This document shows, piece by piece, positions 21,401 to 31,045 of a DNA stretch of 64,000 bases. The translations under genes were made by a program, and so were the position numbers. The notes under the pieces are model-generated. The model was not told the DNA's origin, did not search any database, and saw nothing but the letters and a program-made list of their open reading frames with translations. Origin of the DNA: Endotrypanum monterogeii (lineage: Eukaryota > Euglenozoa > Kinetoplastea > Trypanosomatida > Trypanosomatidae); the NCBI GenBank assembly GCA_000333855.2, contig CM007316.1, forward strand, positions 930,757-994,756. Direction: 5' to 3'. Positions within the stretch are counted from its first letter, which is position 1; each line of letters begins with the position of its first letter.

Positions 21401-24400
21401 TGGTTGAAGCAGCGTCTGTTGTGTTTTCTGCGCATGTCGCCCCGTGCTCGCTTGCTGCTGCTGACCCATCCACCTCGACGCAGCCGCCGGGAGCGTCGCC
21501 ACTCTCATAGCGACCAGGAGGAGAGCTCTTGGAGCCCAGAGGCTTCTCGGGTGCCGCGCTCCTACTCGCTGTCTCATCATCCTCACTAATGTAGAGAATT
21601 GGTGATACATCCCGCTTCATCAGGACAGTTGCCGCTATGTCTTCTTCCTGTGTGCGACCTGGGCTGTGAAACCCTTCGTGCTCCTTCACCGAAGCGTCTT
21701 GCCTCGCAGGACGAATAAAGGTCTCGTGCACTGCTGATGCGGAAATCACACTGTCACGGTCCTTGTCAAGGTGACTATCCGCCTCCGCTCTCGCCTCGGT
21801 GGCCAACGCCGACCCCGCAAAGGAGTGAGGATCCTCTGCACTCGCTACCAGCGCAACAACCGGCGATGACAATGTAGTTGCTGGCAAAAAGGACTGAGCA
21901 GCATCTCTGTGTCCACAGACGCCGCCTACACTAGCAGGCACAAGATCATTGGAGGCACCTGTGCCGAATAGCCGCACAGAGTCGAGCTCGAACTTGAGCG
22001 CAAGAGCAACAGACGCCGATTTGGGTGACAGTGAGCAGTGAAAGACGCTACTCGATGCGTACTCCCCACTAAGCGCCACCGCTGCTGTTTCTATATCAGC
22101 GGCATAACTCGGCGAGTCAGACTTCACAGTCCCCGCACCGCTTGGGGAGAGCATTTGAAGTGACTGCAATGCCTCCCCGTCTCCAGTCGGTGTCTCGCCG
22201 AGGTTTCCCTTCATTTCGGTGTCTGAAGGCGTGAGGTAGGCGCAGCGAGGACGCAAGAAGGCCTGTAGGACTGTAACGCACCAGGTCAAGTCACCGGGAG
22301 CTCGAGAAGTGTAATTTCTGCGGCTGGAAGATATTCGCGGGGTGCACGAGACGAGTCCAGCGCAGTTCGATACGCTAGCATCTGCACTGTCTGCCCCTAG
22401 GTTCGAATCAAACCCGCTCCGGTGTGTCGAAGCGTCGGCAGAGAACTTCTCCACATTATTCGTACCCGGCGCGTCGGCGATATGGGGCTTTTCAAAGCGA
22501 TCGAGTATCGGCTCCGGCGACGGCGCATCGACCTCGAAGACGAGATTCCGCTCAACGGAGGAATCTGCTGGAGTGCTACTCGACATGGCTGACTCTTGAA
22601 GAAGTTCATGACACCTTTGCGAGGAGGCACGTCGGTTAGCGCTGGTGGCCACAGATGACGCCCGCAGCGGCAGATGCGTGGTCGCGTGCGTTGGTGACCA
22701 CTCAGGGTTATCATGTGACACAGAGTTGGTGATGCGGCGTTTCGATGAGAGTGAGGCAGCTGCTCCATGGTTCTCAGTCGTGGTGCGGCGTCTGGGGCAC
22801 CGGTCCGGCGGCAGGATCGGCACACGTGTGGAAAGACCAGACGATGGTCTGTCGTTGCCGTGCTTCTGCTGGCGGCGCAGCGGCTCCCTCTGGACCGGTT
22901 GCTTCTGCACCACATGTTCGACATCCTGTTCGGCAGCAGTGGTGGTGGGTGGATGCGAAGTCGCCGGTGCTGATGTTCGGCGCGGTCCGTAGAGGGAGTA
23001 CAGCGCGGCGCTGGCACTGCTCTGACGGCGACGAGTATGTGCCGTTGTTAACGACCGCGAAAGGGAACTAGAGGCCGGGGGCTGAAGAAATGGTGGTGCA
23101 TGCATGATAGGTGGGCCGCTAGGGCGGCCATCAGCCACCTCCACTGCGTGCGGTAGCACCGACGTCACGACCGTGCTTTGTAGTGGAGAGGAGAGGCCCC
23201 TGGCAATGGGTACAGCTGCTGAAAGCAGTTCTGCAGACTGATGGCGACGCTGGTGCGTACGCGCGTGGTGTGCACTCGGCACACGGGCTTTGCCACCTTT
23301 GGAAGGGTGCGAGGACAGTGACAGAGCCCCATTGGAGGAAAAGCAAGACCGTCGTAAAGGGTGGTGATACAGCTCTGCCTCGACAATCTCTCTCCTCGAG
23401 TGTTTTTTCATGTTCGCCATGCACTGCTTCAATAGCTGTGCACGCTCCACCTCCTCGGGTGCAAGGCGACAAATGGTGAGAAGCCAGTCATGTGCCTGCC
23501 GGTACTGTTGGTGGGCCTCCTTACAATGACCCATCTCACCCAGCCAATCTGCGTGCGTCTGTTTTACATATGACATGAAGCACACACTTTCACGCCACCG
23601 AAGCCACAGTGGCACGAGAGCCTTCTCCTCCGCTGCCTTCAGCTTAGCGCTATTGCTGCTGTCTGAGCGGCTGACTGGCGAGATGCTGGCGACCGCAGCG
23701 TTGCCGCCGCCTTCGCCTTTCTCGCCACTACCAGCAGCGTGCGCACCACCTGAGAAATCGTCTACTACACATGCACAACCCTGTGCAATCCGACGTCGCA
23801 TCTGTGTAGCTTCATCCCTCGCCAGAAAAACTTGTCGCTCCACCGCTTCCTCCGCCATCTCAGCGTACTGGAGTGCCTCAGCGCACTGCCGGAGGCGGTG
23901 TTGCGTCTGCGCCATATTAAAGTATGTGATGCCGATTCCCGGTGCCTTGAGCTCCTCCTCAATCGCCGCCGTGCGAGCAAAACGGGAACTCGCGAGTGTG
24001 TACTCCCCCAACTTAAAATGGTACACCCCGAAGTTGTGCTCGACCGCTGCCGTCGCCCTGAGCCGTCTGGGTTCCTGCTCCGGGGAAAAATAGGGAACAT
24101 ACATACTACGTACGCCAGTGTCACTTTGGATGCTGTTATGGCAAATGCTCGCACTGCCACCACTGGCTGTGAGTGATGTTGACCCCTTTCCCGTGCGCTG
24201 TTTGCTCCACGCAGACGCTGCAGACGCCTGCTGAGCCGGGGATATGTTGTAGCGATCGAAGGGAGCAGTACGCTCTCCGGTCGCACTGGTGGCTTTGGGG
24301 ACATCCACCTCCACGGGATCTGGTAAATAGCGGAACAGGCGGCCAGCATCCTTGGACAGCAGCCCGTCTGTACGCTGTAGGAGTTGCAGGGCGGCAGAGT

Positions 24401-25952
24401 AATGTCCTTGATTGATCCACTCCAGCGCGTGTCGATTCGCCAACGCTACAAAGCGGAGGGAAGTGGATACGACCGCCTCCTCACTCTCCTCCAGCCTTCC
24501 TACTAGCACCTCACGATAGTCCAGCGTATCGGTGACGCTGCCCATCACCCAGATGCTTCCGTTGACGGAAGGTCCTGCAGCTAGACGCGCGTCGAGAACC
24601 ATGATCTGTCGCATGAGAGCAAAAACGTTCCCCAGCTGCTCCTCCAGCTGCTGCTCAAGTTCGCCCGCCTGAGTGTCGAAGGCCTGCTGAGCCCGTGCCT
24701 GGCGCACATTTTGGCTGAGACGGCTGCTGTCGCTGCGGCGGTTGTTGGTTGAATTGAGGGAGGCTTCGGAGGCGCACATGAGTGGTGGTTGAGGCAGCTG
24801 CTGGTGTTCCGCGACGCTGTACAGCGGCGGCTCGCTCATCCTGCCAAGTGAGGGGCTGACGTCTGCCTCGAAGGGGGGTGTAACGAAGGATGACACCGTG
24901 GGTCTGGCTGGCGGCGACGACATTTCAGCTGACAGTTGTCCATGTGAATGAGAGGTGTGTCCCTGAAAGGATGCGGCACGTAACCCGGCATGATTCAGCG
25001 AAGCATCGTTGTACCGCGTTCGAAGACGGGAGCGAGAGCCGTGCAGAGAGGGCGAGTAACGCGGGCCACCGGCGCTTTCTTCCCCTGACACAGTGGCGTC
25101 ACAGTGCGAAGCGGCTCCCAAAGTGGTGAAGGCTTGTTGCAACAGGAGAGCATTGAGCTGTGAGCGCAACGCCACTACATCGGAGTTGCGTGCCTGTCTA
25201 CGCACTACCGTGGAGGAAGTCGACGACGAGGGTGGTTGACGTGCGTCCTCGGGAGACGCCGACAGGGATGCAAAGGACTGCTGCTTCGCGGTGGCAGCAG
25301 GAAGCGCATCTTTGACACTGGTGCTGTCGGTGGAGGTGAACGCGCCTGTGCCCTCGCTGGGGTACTTGTGAGCACCGCTTCTCGTCAAGTAAGGGTGGCC
25401 TGCCCTGGCGTTGGACTCCTGAACCAACGAACGAGAACTCGCTTGCAAATAGTAAGGGTCGTTACTACCCAGCCTACTGGGAGAGGTGATCACGTCGTTC
25501 GCAGTGACTGGACTAGCGGCTGAAGAGGCAACCACACCATCTACGAAGTCGTGCATTTCATCACTATGCACCACATTGCTGCTCTCGTCAGCACATGTGG
25601 TGACTAACCGGTGTTGCGTGCCTTGACGCGGACATCGGGGTCGTGTATTCTCCATGGATGAGGCTTCCGGTGTCGCGCGATGACCTGTTGCGCGGTCTAT
25701 CGAGTATGGAGAAGAAAGTCCCGGTGTTATGTTGCCGTTGGGTGCGTAATAATAATCAAACCCGTTATCACGGCTCATCACTGAAACGCGAGAGGAGGGC
25801 GCTTCGGCTGACGGCGAGAAGGCGTAGCAGCCGTTGAAAGCATCCTCCGGATTGGCACGGGGCGTGCGATGGGGTGAATAAGATGAGTGATGCTGCATCC
25901 CGATCTTGGGCGAGCTGCTAACCATCCGCTCGTGTGCCTCCCAGGTAGGCAT
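18432..25952 (-). CDS. Very large TPR-containing protein with C-terminal IQ motif
   Basis: Predicted 2506-aa protein, the largest in the window. The open frame runs 33 codons further to a TTG, but the first ATG is at 25950-25952. Residues 1-430 are Ser-rich. Residues about 434-890 are helical: a Gln/Glu-rich coiled segment (LEQQLEEQLGNVFALMRQI), then TPR-like pairs (GHYSAALQLLQRTDGLL; HNFGVYHFKLGEYTLASSRF; GITYFNMAQTQHRLRQCAEAL; CKEAHQQYRQAHDWLLTI). The next 1550 residues are disordered and rich in Ser, Glu, Pro and Ala. The protein ends with an IQ-type motif (ATVIQKAWRARVAAQQRR) that usually binds calmodulin or a related EF-hand light chain. This suggests a cytoskeletal or flagellar scaffold, which is inference. 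A strong pyrimidine tract ending in CCAG abuts the ATG directly, so the real start might be a nearby downstream Met. Confidence 0.88.
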   Translation of the reverse strand: MPTWEAHERMVSSSPKIGMQHHSSYSPHRTPRANPEDAFNGCYAFSPSAEAPSSRVSVMSRDNGFDYYYAPNGNITPGLSSPYSIDRATGHRATPEASSMENTRPRCPRQGTQHRLVTTCADESSNVVHSDEMHDFVDGVVASSAASPVTANDVITSPSRLGSNDPYYLQASSRSLVQESNARAGHPYLTRSGAHKYPSEGTGAFTSTDSTSVKDALPAATAKQQSFASLSASPEDARQPPSSSTSSTVVRRQARNSDVVALRSQLNALLLQQAFTTLGAASHCDATVSGEESAGGPRYSPSLHGSRSRLRTRYNDASLNHAGLRAASFQGHTSHSHGQLSAEMSSPPARPTVSSFVTPPFEADVSPSLGRMSEPPLYSVAEHQQLPQPPLMCASEASLNSTNNRRSDSSRLSQNVRQARAQQAFDTQAGELEQQLEEQLGNVFALMRQIMVLDARLAAGPSVNGSIWVMGSVTDTLDYREVLVGRLEESEEAVVSTSLRFVALANRHALEWINQGHYSAALQLLQRTDGLLSKDAGRLFRYLPDPVEVDVPKATSATGERTAPFDRYNISPAQQASAASAWSKQRTGKGSTSLTASGGSASICHNSIQSDTGVRSMYVPYFSPEQEPRRLRATAAVEHNFGVYHFKLGEYTLASSRFARTAAIEEELKAPGIGITYFNMAQTQHRLRQCAEALQYAEMAEEAVERQVFLARDEATQMRRRIAQGCACVVDDFSGGAHAAGSGEKGEGGGNAAVASISPVSRSDSSNSAKLKAAEEKALVPLWLRWRESVCFMSYVKQTHADWLGEMGHCKEAHQQYRQAHDWLLTICRLAPEEVERAQLLKQCMANMKKHSRREIVEAELYHHPLRRSCFSSNGALSLSSHPSKGGKARVPSAHHARTHQRRHQSAELLSAAVPIARGLSSPLQSTVVTSVLPHAVEVADGRPSGPPIMHAPPFLQPPASSSLSRSLTTAHTRRRQSSASAALYSLYGPRRTSAPATSHPPTTTAAEQDVEHVVQKQPVQREPLRRQQKHGNDRPSSGLSTRVPILPPDRCPRRRTTTENHGAAASLSSKRRITNSVSHDNPEWSPTHATTHLPLRASSVATSANRRASSQRCHELLQESAMSSSTPADSSVERNLVFEVDAPSPEPILDRFEKPHIADAPGTNNVEKFSADASTHRSGFDSNLGADSADASVSNCAGLVSCTPRISSSRRNYTSRAPGDLTWCVTVLQAFLRPRCAYLTPSDTEMKGNLGETPTGDGEALQSLQMLSPSGAGTVKSDSPSYAADIETAAVALSGEYASSSVFHCSLSPKSASVALALKFELDSVRLFGTGASNDLVPASVGGVCGHRDAAQSFLPATTLSSPVVALVASAEDPHSFAGSALATEARAEADSHLDKDRDSVISASAVHETFIRPARQDASVKEHEGFHSPGRTQEEDIAATVLMKRDVSPILYISEDDETASRSAAPEKPLGSKSSPPGRYESGDAPGGCVEVDGSAAASEHGATCAENTTDAASTKSHQVSHEEKKSGVVESPKSNIVNDIVLEVEPLDTAVCHRTPVSVDVVVAGEQDSCSGGFPESPSTVSTQNAREKVEEEAPRAVPELQAGSPQTGEMAAVESLANGGAHNNTQEAAKSDTHVQTVATPPRSLASELHREGPEDTHLSAARLPDSPQRYHCEMQKVANTDVSTEDVTEAVTSAEEGSCNPPNSSCQPPASLIPSGWQKEQPPSPRVPEEKRDEDQLHSSAGAGLAEKREAGVCTYSGVAPIGPPDGPRKNDVSEKTKAGEAGCLDLLPQPLVSSAGAEDHWPSIAEDAALRDQISTCAPLYPTRFRPTPDTPEEQNNNNIGGMMAKANGATSRVTEILKEKMCDGGEEGGNALPASSKVVSFNEETTLSEREEDTTGVMAAAVIPQRAEAQDESIARVEMDSPHPHCRDAVRSSPSPNRGSNESSGEYTRPTATLMTDPHEADSGAPWARDRKSADVSRIKRVGHVNGATESQGSGGEIQSTMQPLATSPSRCGRTFVFVPHKLSTSRSAGLAKVNRPVHNDVASKDMQLLTAAVPQLASVLDMEGAEDGAAKSLLRLTCGSRTSGSLDAPLSFKEDYYYPAALQPYTTTDDETLGRHTASTGSTATPLTQIRDSFWRSTYDRNDIHLLEGGPSVKSGLQRVLKLEAVDLVKVASVGMTGTPPAAVVVTQQPLDPTSMRMKESPDGALVRVTETPSDVEEVKVLQRAQKELLSIYGIDITEDLDAPSQRTTNLSKPRNLPHTFSAPCSSPIAGAVSSASNTVSPADMPEGSAMMREHEMQLASSDPPIESATAFAEVSETTTAVQSQRIFTPKGNTDDAILRGIKDDAGGARLDDEGGALVTLEGGKGFAGNTIRQAREVKNAEHVHRNVQLNNEGAHDTAVALSHPSAGSPALVSSLATPHGALSKQELYGLHLQTLAASRWVMQPGLKKTVWGNLEVEEAQRRYIRNHIMQEEAATVIQKAWRARVAAQQRRKRLVLW

Positions 25953-26298
25953 CTGGAAAGGAAAGCGAAAAGATGATGCTGGCGTGATCAGATGTGAATG
26001 ACAACGACCAGGTGACACCCCGAACACCCACGATTCGATCTTCGTCACCAAGCAGTCACTACAAGCACCTATTGTTGTCTATGTGTTTCTCCTGGTCAAT
26101 CGCATGACTCACCCTTCTCCCCGCACCCCCAGTTCTATGTGTGTGAGGGTATGTATAAAAAAAGAATTACTGCTTGAAAAAAAAAAAGAATTTATGTCCT
26201 CGTCGGTTAAGAGCCGCAACAGTACGTCTATACTGACCGATGCTCATGAGATGAATAGCAACTCGTGGTCTCCTCCCGGCCCTTCTGTGCTCCAGGGA

Positions 26299-26336
<38 letters not shown>

Positions 26337-27321
26337 GGGGTGACAAGAGGAATAAAAAACACACACAAATTGTGCCATCACGAGAAAGATCCAGAAGAGC
26401 AACCAAGTACAAAAATATTTCGAAACAACATAGAGGAGGAAAAATTTGGAGGGGACGCACAAATACGTCCCCTACGCACAGGAATATACCATAGGATCAC
26501 TTTCAGATCTGCTCTCTGGCGCAGAAAGGCGCCTTTTTTTTTCATTTTTAGCTTTTCGTTTGCATCGCCTCCTTGTATGTACAGGTCAATAGCATAATGG
26601 GTACGTGTGCCCCTCTGCTCAACCTTCAACCCCGCCATTCTGCCAGCCGAGCCACATACACATCTGTGCAGTTCCGGGCAGCAGTGGTGCAGCCGAGAAG
26701 CAGCGTTCCCAAAGCAATTCAGTTTTTTTTTATTTTTAGGTGGGGGGATTTTCCACTCCCATATCACACAGTGACCACACAGACACACAGTAACCGCGCA
26801 GGGCATTTCACAGCAACTTTCCCCTTACAGTCAAGTACTATAGGGTGCGCCGCGCCCCCCATTCCTCACCTCACCCCACCTCGAGTGTTTCACACAGACT
26901 CGTCAGAAGCAGGCGCTGGGAGCTGGGGATGAGGTGTGCTCAAGTCACACCGAGTCTTTTCTGTGATATATGTATATAGCGCATCCATGGTGCAAACGTG
27001 TATACTGTAGCAGACCGTCACCAGGGCAACGTCATCGAGAACTTGAGGATAGACATCAGAAGCAATACATCGACCTGAGCTCCTGCCTCCTCCGCTCCCT
27101 TCATATCACACGCGCTTGACTCCTTCACCCCCAGAGAGGGTTTGGGACCGATAAAAGAATAGAGGTACATTTGTGTTCCCCCGTGAACGGGTAGTGGATC
27201 CTGAGAGCCTATGCTACTGTGCTTCTCCAGCCTCCACCGAGTGGAGACGCCGAGACAACGACAGATAGGGAAAAAAAAAAAAAGCCTAACGCACAAACGG
27301 AACTCACACAACACGAAAAAC
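25953..27321. other. Intergenic spacer
   Basis: No supported gene. It contains a GT run at 26302-26334, A runs at 26177-26187 and 27269-27282 and T runs at 26534-26541 and 26720-26730. The immediate upstream side of the 2506-aa gene (25953-25975) is a pyrimidine tract on the minus strand ending in AG. Confidence 0.6.
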
Positions 27322-30297
27322 TCATGATGTACACAGCAGAGCGTTCATCGATACTCGATAGATGATCGGCAGCGAACCCACTCCTCTTGTGATGGTCGTG
27401 GATTCCGTTGTATCCCTCGCAAGAGGACCGTTAGGAGGGGATGGAAGCAAAAGATGACACAGGGTAGCGTCCAGTGTGTTGAGGAGCTGCAGCTCGGTCG
27501 AGGTGAGAGTCACACGCTCGCAGTGAAGCAGCAACAGTCGCCATGGTAGAAGAGAGCCGCCGAGCTGCTCTGCCAACGCACGAAGAGCTGCCTGGGCAGT
27601 TGGTGCAACCAGTGCACGGACGAGCGCGACGCTGTGGAAGCTGCTTTGGTCGGAGAACCCAGCATCGACGTCGCCTGCTTGCAGCAGTGAGCCCAAGTGT
27701 TGGATGGCTTTGAGGATACAAACGACCTCCCGCTCCCACAGTAGCCTGTTCTCCGCGGAAGAAGTAACACCACCTGGTCCGGTATCAGTCGCCTTATCAC
27801 CAAGTCCAGTATCGGCACCTTGGGAGTGTTTTTCGTGCAGGAAAGAGAAGTCTTCTGACGTATCTAGCGAAGCGTCACCTAGTGAGCGCCTCGGCTCTGA
27901 CCGAGATAACGTCCGCACAACGTGGTCGCTACTGCTTTGGGATAGCCTATGAAAACGTCGATCGCTGCGCCATTGCAGAAGCACACGCAACAGCATCTGG
28001 TTGAGCAGACACACACCCTCGATCGTCACGAAGGGCTTCTGCTGCACCTGCTGCGAAAACTCTGTTGTGAAACACTCCGTGAACGCAGTGTGAACGGGAA
28101 GACCCGCACAGAAAGCCCTCGCGGTTGGAGGGAGGTAGAGAATAGAAAGTGGAATGTTTAATAAAGCACGATAAAGTTGACCCGCGGAGTGTATTGGGGC
28201 CTGTAATGTGTGTGGTGCTGCATCACCGAGTTGGGGACATCCGCCGTGGCCCCTGCCCAGCCCGGAGTTAGAACTACACAATACCGGAGGCGAGGATGAT
28301 TGTGCCGCTCGATCATCCAGCCAACGCCTCAGAAATGAGGCGAGGCGTAAGTATGCCGATGACTTCAGGCACGCGCCAGTGGGTCCGGGAAGAAGAACAG
28401 CGAGCTCCTCCATCGCCCCGTCGTGCTCGATGCGGGTCAAGACTGCGCACAGTTCCGTCAAGCTTGCTGTCACTGTCGCCGATGCAACGGAAGAGACACG
28501 TGTTTGCCTCGAATTATCCTGAGCCCTTAGTATATTCGGCAAATATCCTCCTGGGGGAAAGAAAACAAGATGCAGTATCGCCCACGCGGTCACATCCAGG
28601 CGTGCATCTCTCGAAAAAAGAGGTAGGAGGGAAACAAATGCGTGACGAGCGGAGGCCCAGGTTACATCTGCCTCGTCTACTCGAGAGCGCAAGCCGCATG
28701 GCGCGGTGCACATTAGCGGCGCCTGCCCAGCTGCTGCCTGCAGTTTATGCAAATGAGAGCAGAGCAAAGAAAGCCACAGCAAAGGTAGGAGCTGCAAGCG
28801 GCGCTGCTGTAAGCGAGGAGGCACGCAGTGCGCGAGAGAGCGCACATCCACCGCGGTCGTTCTCGGAGAAGACGAGGGCTGTGTGCCAAAGAACAGGGAA
28901 TACGCCGCCGCTTCGGAACCCATGAACCAGGCGTCTCGAGCTGCGGCAGCACGGCGGCCCGCCTTGAGCAGCACCAGCTCATGAAATAATGCATGATCGA
29001 CGCATCGACGCGTCTGCTCGCATAGAAGGGCAGCGTGTGTCTGGAGGAGACGCTCGTATGGCCGCTGTGTCCTCTCGATATTTTGAAGCGAGCTTTTGTG
29101 GTCCAACAGACCCCAGTGTTGCACACCCGCCGCGAAGTGCACAACGGCCCAGTGTAGCGAGCGCAAGTGCTTGGACTTCGACAGGGCATCCGCCATGGGG
29201 GCAGGGGTACCCTTCTGAGGCGATGCCTTACAAGAAATCAGTGAAGAAGAGGGACCCCCTCTTACCTCACACCGTGGAGCCGCGGCTGCAGCGGCAGCCT
29301 GGGCCAGGAAAATAGAAGCCGAGAAGCAGACATCTAGCATCCGCTCCACATGGGTCTCCGCAACCGCGAAGAGACTGCTGAGATGAAGCAACACAGAGAT
29401 ACTAAACAGAGACTGCGTCAACGCCGCAGCAAGGTGGGCTGGTAGTGAACGCAACGACAGGGTCGTTGATGATGAGCAAGATGTACAGGACGAGCGTGAG
29501 AGCCCACCCGTGTTGCGGAGTTCGCGATGCTTTTCGTCACTGAATGGAGCGGGATTGGGTGTTTGTTGCGATCTCCCACATGGAGCTTGAGCCTCTACGA
29601 TTCGGAGACGTAGTGCTTTATACTCGATCAGAAGATGGTGCACGTGGTACCTCGTAAAAGCCGATACCTCTGCAACCAGCTGCGGCTCGTACACGTCCCT
29701 TTCCAGAGTAGCGCTGTCCTTCATATGGCCATCCCGGCTGCCCAAGTAGGGCCCCATTGCATTCGCAGAGAAGGGGAAAGACCCCTCTGCCAGCCACTCG
29801 CGCAGATCGGCCTGACCCTCTGTCCGACTATGATAGCGTCTGCCGAGCTCCACGTAACGCAGAGCACGTCCGACGGGAAATACATACGAGTCCGTAGAAT
29901 CGGAGGCACTCTTGGCATGTGGCTTTCGGGAGCGTCGTGACTGAGCTGTGGAACGCTCGTCATCCTCACAGTTGCTGGCAAAACTGCTGAAGAAATATCT
30001 GCAAGGTGGTGCGGCACCGGATATCGCCGGTCGGGCCTCCGGCGCTCGGCAGACGCGCCAGAAGGTGAGAGCCGACGAGAAGGACCTGACAGTGGAGGCA
30101 CTCTTCCACACGGACGTCTTTTCATATAACAGACCCAGGGGCTCGGCGGTGACGACGACAAGGCTCGAGGAGGCAGCCAATACGCATCGCGGAGTTAGTT
30201 GCTTGCGTGAAATAACCTCAGGAAATCTACTGGCGATCACAGAGAAACGCTTGCAAAGAAGCGATAGTGACGACAGATAACAGAGCGGCGCTCGCAT
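27322..30297 (-). CDS. Hypothetical 991-aa protein, mitochondrial-type N-terminus
   Basis: Predicted 991-aa protein that I cannot assign to a family. The first 60 residues lack acidic residues almost entirely and alternate Arg/Lys with Leu/Ser/Val, consistent with a mitochondrial import presequence. The rest is helical and leucine-rich, with many His and Cys residues, and without an obvious catalytic motif or transmembrane segment. Segments such as VGRALRYVELGRRYH and ALVAPTAQAALRALAEQL look like helical-repeat scaffolding. A role in mitochondrial RNA or ribosome biology would fit the many large helical mitochondrial proteins of kinetoplastids, but nothing here proves it. The ATG at 30295-30297 follows a T-rich tract (30401-30420 on the plus strand as A-rich) and an AG at a usual distance. 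Confidence 0.78.
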   Translation of the reverse strand: MRAPLCYLSSLSLLCKRFSVIASRFPEVISRKQLTPRCVLAASSSLVVVTAEPLGLLYEKTSVWKSASTVRSFSSALTFWRVCRAPEARPAISGAAPPCRYFFSSFASNCEDDERSTAQSRRSRKPHAKSASDSTDSYVFPVGRALRYVELGRRYHSRTEGQADLREWLAEGSFPFSANAMGPYLGSRDGHMKDSATLERDVYEPQLVAEVSAFTRYHVHHLLIEYKALRLRIVEAQAPCGRSQQTPNPAPFSDEKHRELRNTGGLSRSSCTSCSSSTTLSLRSLPAHLAAALTQSLFSISVLLHLSSLFAVAETHVERMLDVCFSASIFLAQAAAAAAAPRCEVRGGPSSSLISCKASPQKGTPAPMADALSKSKHLRSLHWAVVHFAAGVQHWGLLDHKSSLQNIERTQRPYERLLQTHAALLCEQTRRCVDHALFHELVLLKAGRRAAAARDAWFMGSEAAAYSLFFGTQPSSSPRTTAVDVRSLAHCVPPRLQQRRLQLLPLLWLSLLCSHLHKLQAAAGQAPLMCTAPCGLRSRVDEADVTWASARHAFVSLLPLFSRDARLDVTAWAILHLVFFPPGGYLPNILRAQDNSRQTRVSSVASATVTASLTELCAVLTRIEHDGAMEELAVLLPGPTGACLKSSAYLRLASFLRRWLDDRAAQSSSPPVLCSSNSGLGRGHGGCPQLGDAAPHTLQAPIHSAGQLYRALLNIPLSILYLPPTARAFCAGLPVHTAFTECFTTEFSQQVQQKPFVTIEGVCLLNQMLLRVLLQWRSDRRFHRLSQSSSDHVVRTLSRSEPRRSLGDASLDTSEDFSFLHEKHSQGADTGLGDKATDTGPGGVTSSAENRLLWEREVVCILKAIQHLGSLLQAGDVDAGFSDQSSFHSVALVRALVAPTAQAALRALAEQLGGSLLPWRLLLLHCERVTLTSTELQLLNTLDATLCHLLLPSPPNGPLARDTTESTTITRGVGSLPIIYRVSMNALLCTS

Positions 30298-30706
30298 GGT
30301 GTGCGCTGCTCATCGAACTTTCCGCGTCTATTGAGAGCACGCAGAAATGCAGAGCCAGAACAAGAGCAGTAGACAGCGTCAAGAGAGCATGCTTTTGTAA
30401 AGGAGAAAAAAGGGAGAACTAATCAGTTCAGCGTAAAGACGACCAGTTTGACAAGCATCAGGGAGAGAAGATCGCTACTCCTAAAACCACTTGCAAGGTA
30501 CACCACAATGCCCTCTCTTGGGTCAACACAGCTCTCACAACAATGAACCGTGCAGAAAGGTCAGCATAGAAGCCTTCAACGCAGTAGTGGCCAACAGGTG
30601 GAGCAGACATACTGGCTTAAAGATGTAGGGGAATAGACGCACCTCCCTCCCACTTCCTCTTCCTCAACGCAGGGGTTCCCATCCGTCATCATCATTAGTA
30701 TTTCTT

Positions 30707-30738
<32 letters not shown>

Positions 30739-31045
30739 TGTATAGTTATGTGTGTATGTGTGTGCACGCGCTCACACGCAAACTCCTGCCGTGAAGTGTC
30801 ACTGCACGTGTTAACCGTTTAAAGGAAGAGTGAGAGGGAAAAAAAAATGCCGAGATGAGAACTCCACAACTTTGTCATTCCCGTCACCTGCGGTCCTCAC
30901 TTGGGTGAGCATTTTAGTGTAAAGAAGTTTAACACGCCACACGCCCGCGCGTGTGTGGGAGTCGCAGTGCACACATACACGCACATCCTTCTTTCGTATG
31001 CCCCCTCCCCCATCCTCCTCGCTATAAGGTCGAACCACAGTCATT
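30298..31045. other. Intergenic spacer
   Basis: No supported gene. A TA run lies at 30711-30740 and an A8 run at about 30840-30847. The purine tract at 30401-30420 gives a CT-rich tract in the transcript upstream of the 991-aa gene. Confidence 0.6.

Noticed and set aside
22380..22420. GGTTCGAATC string resembling a tRNA B box
   Set aside because: It lies inside the 2506-aa coding region, and no A box or cloverleaf can be built at the required distance.
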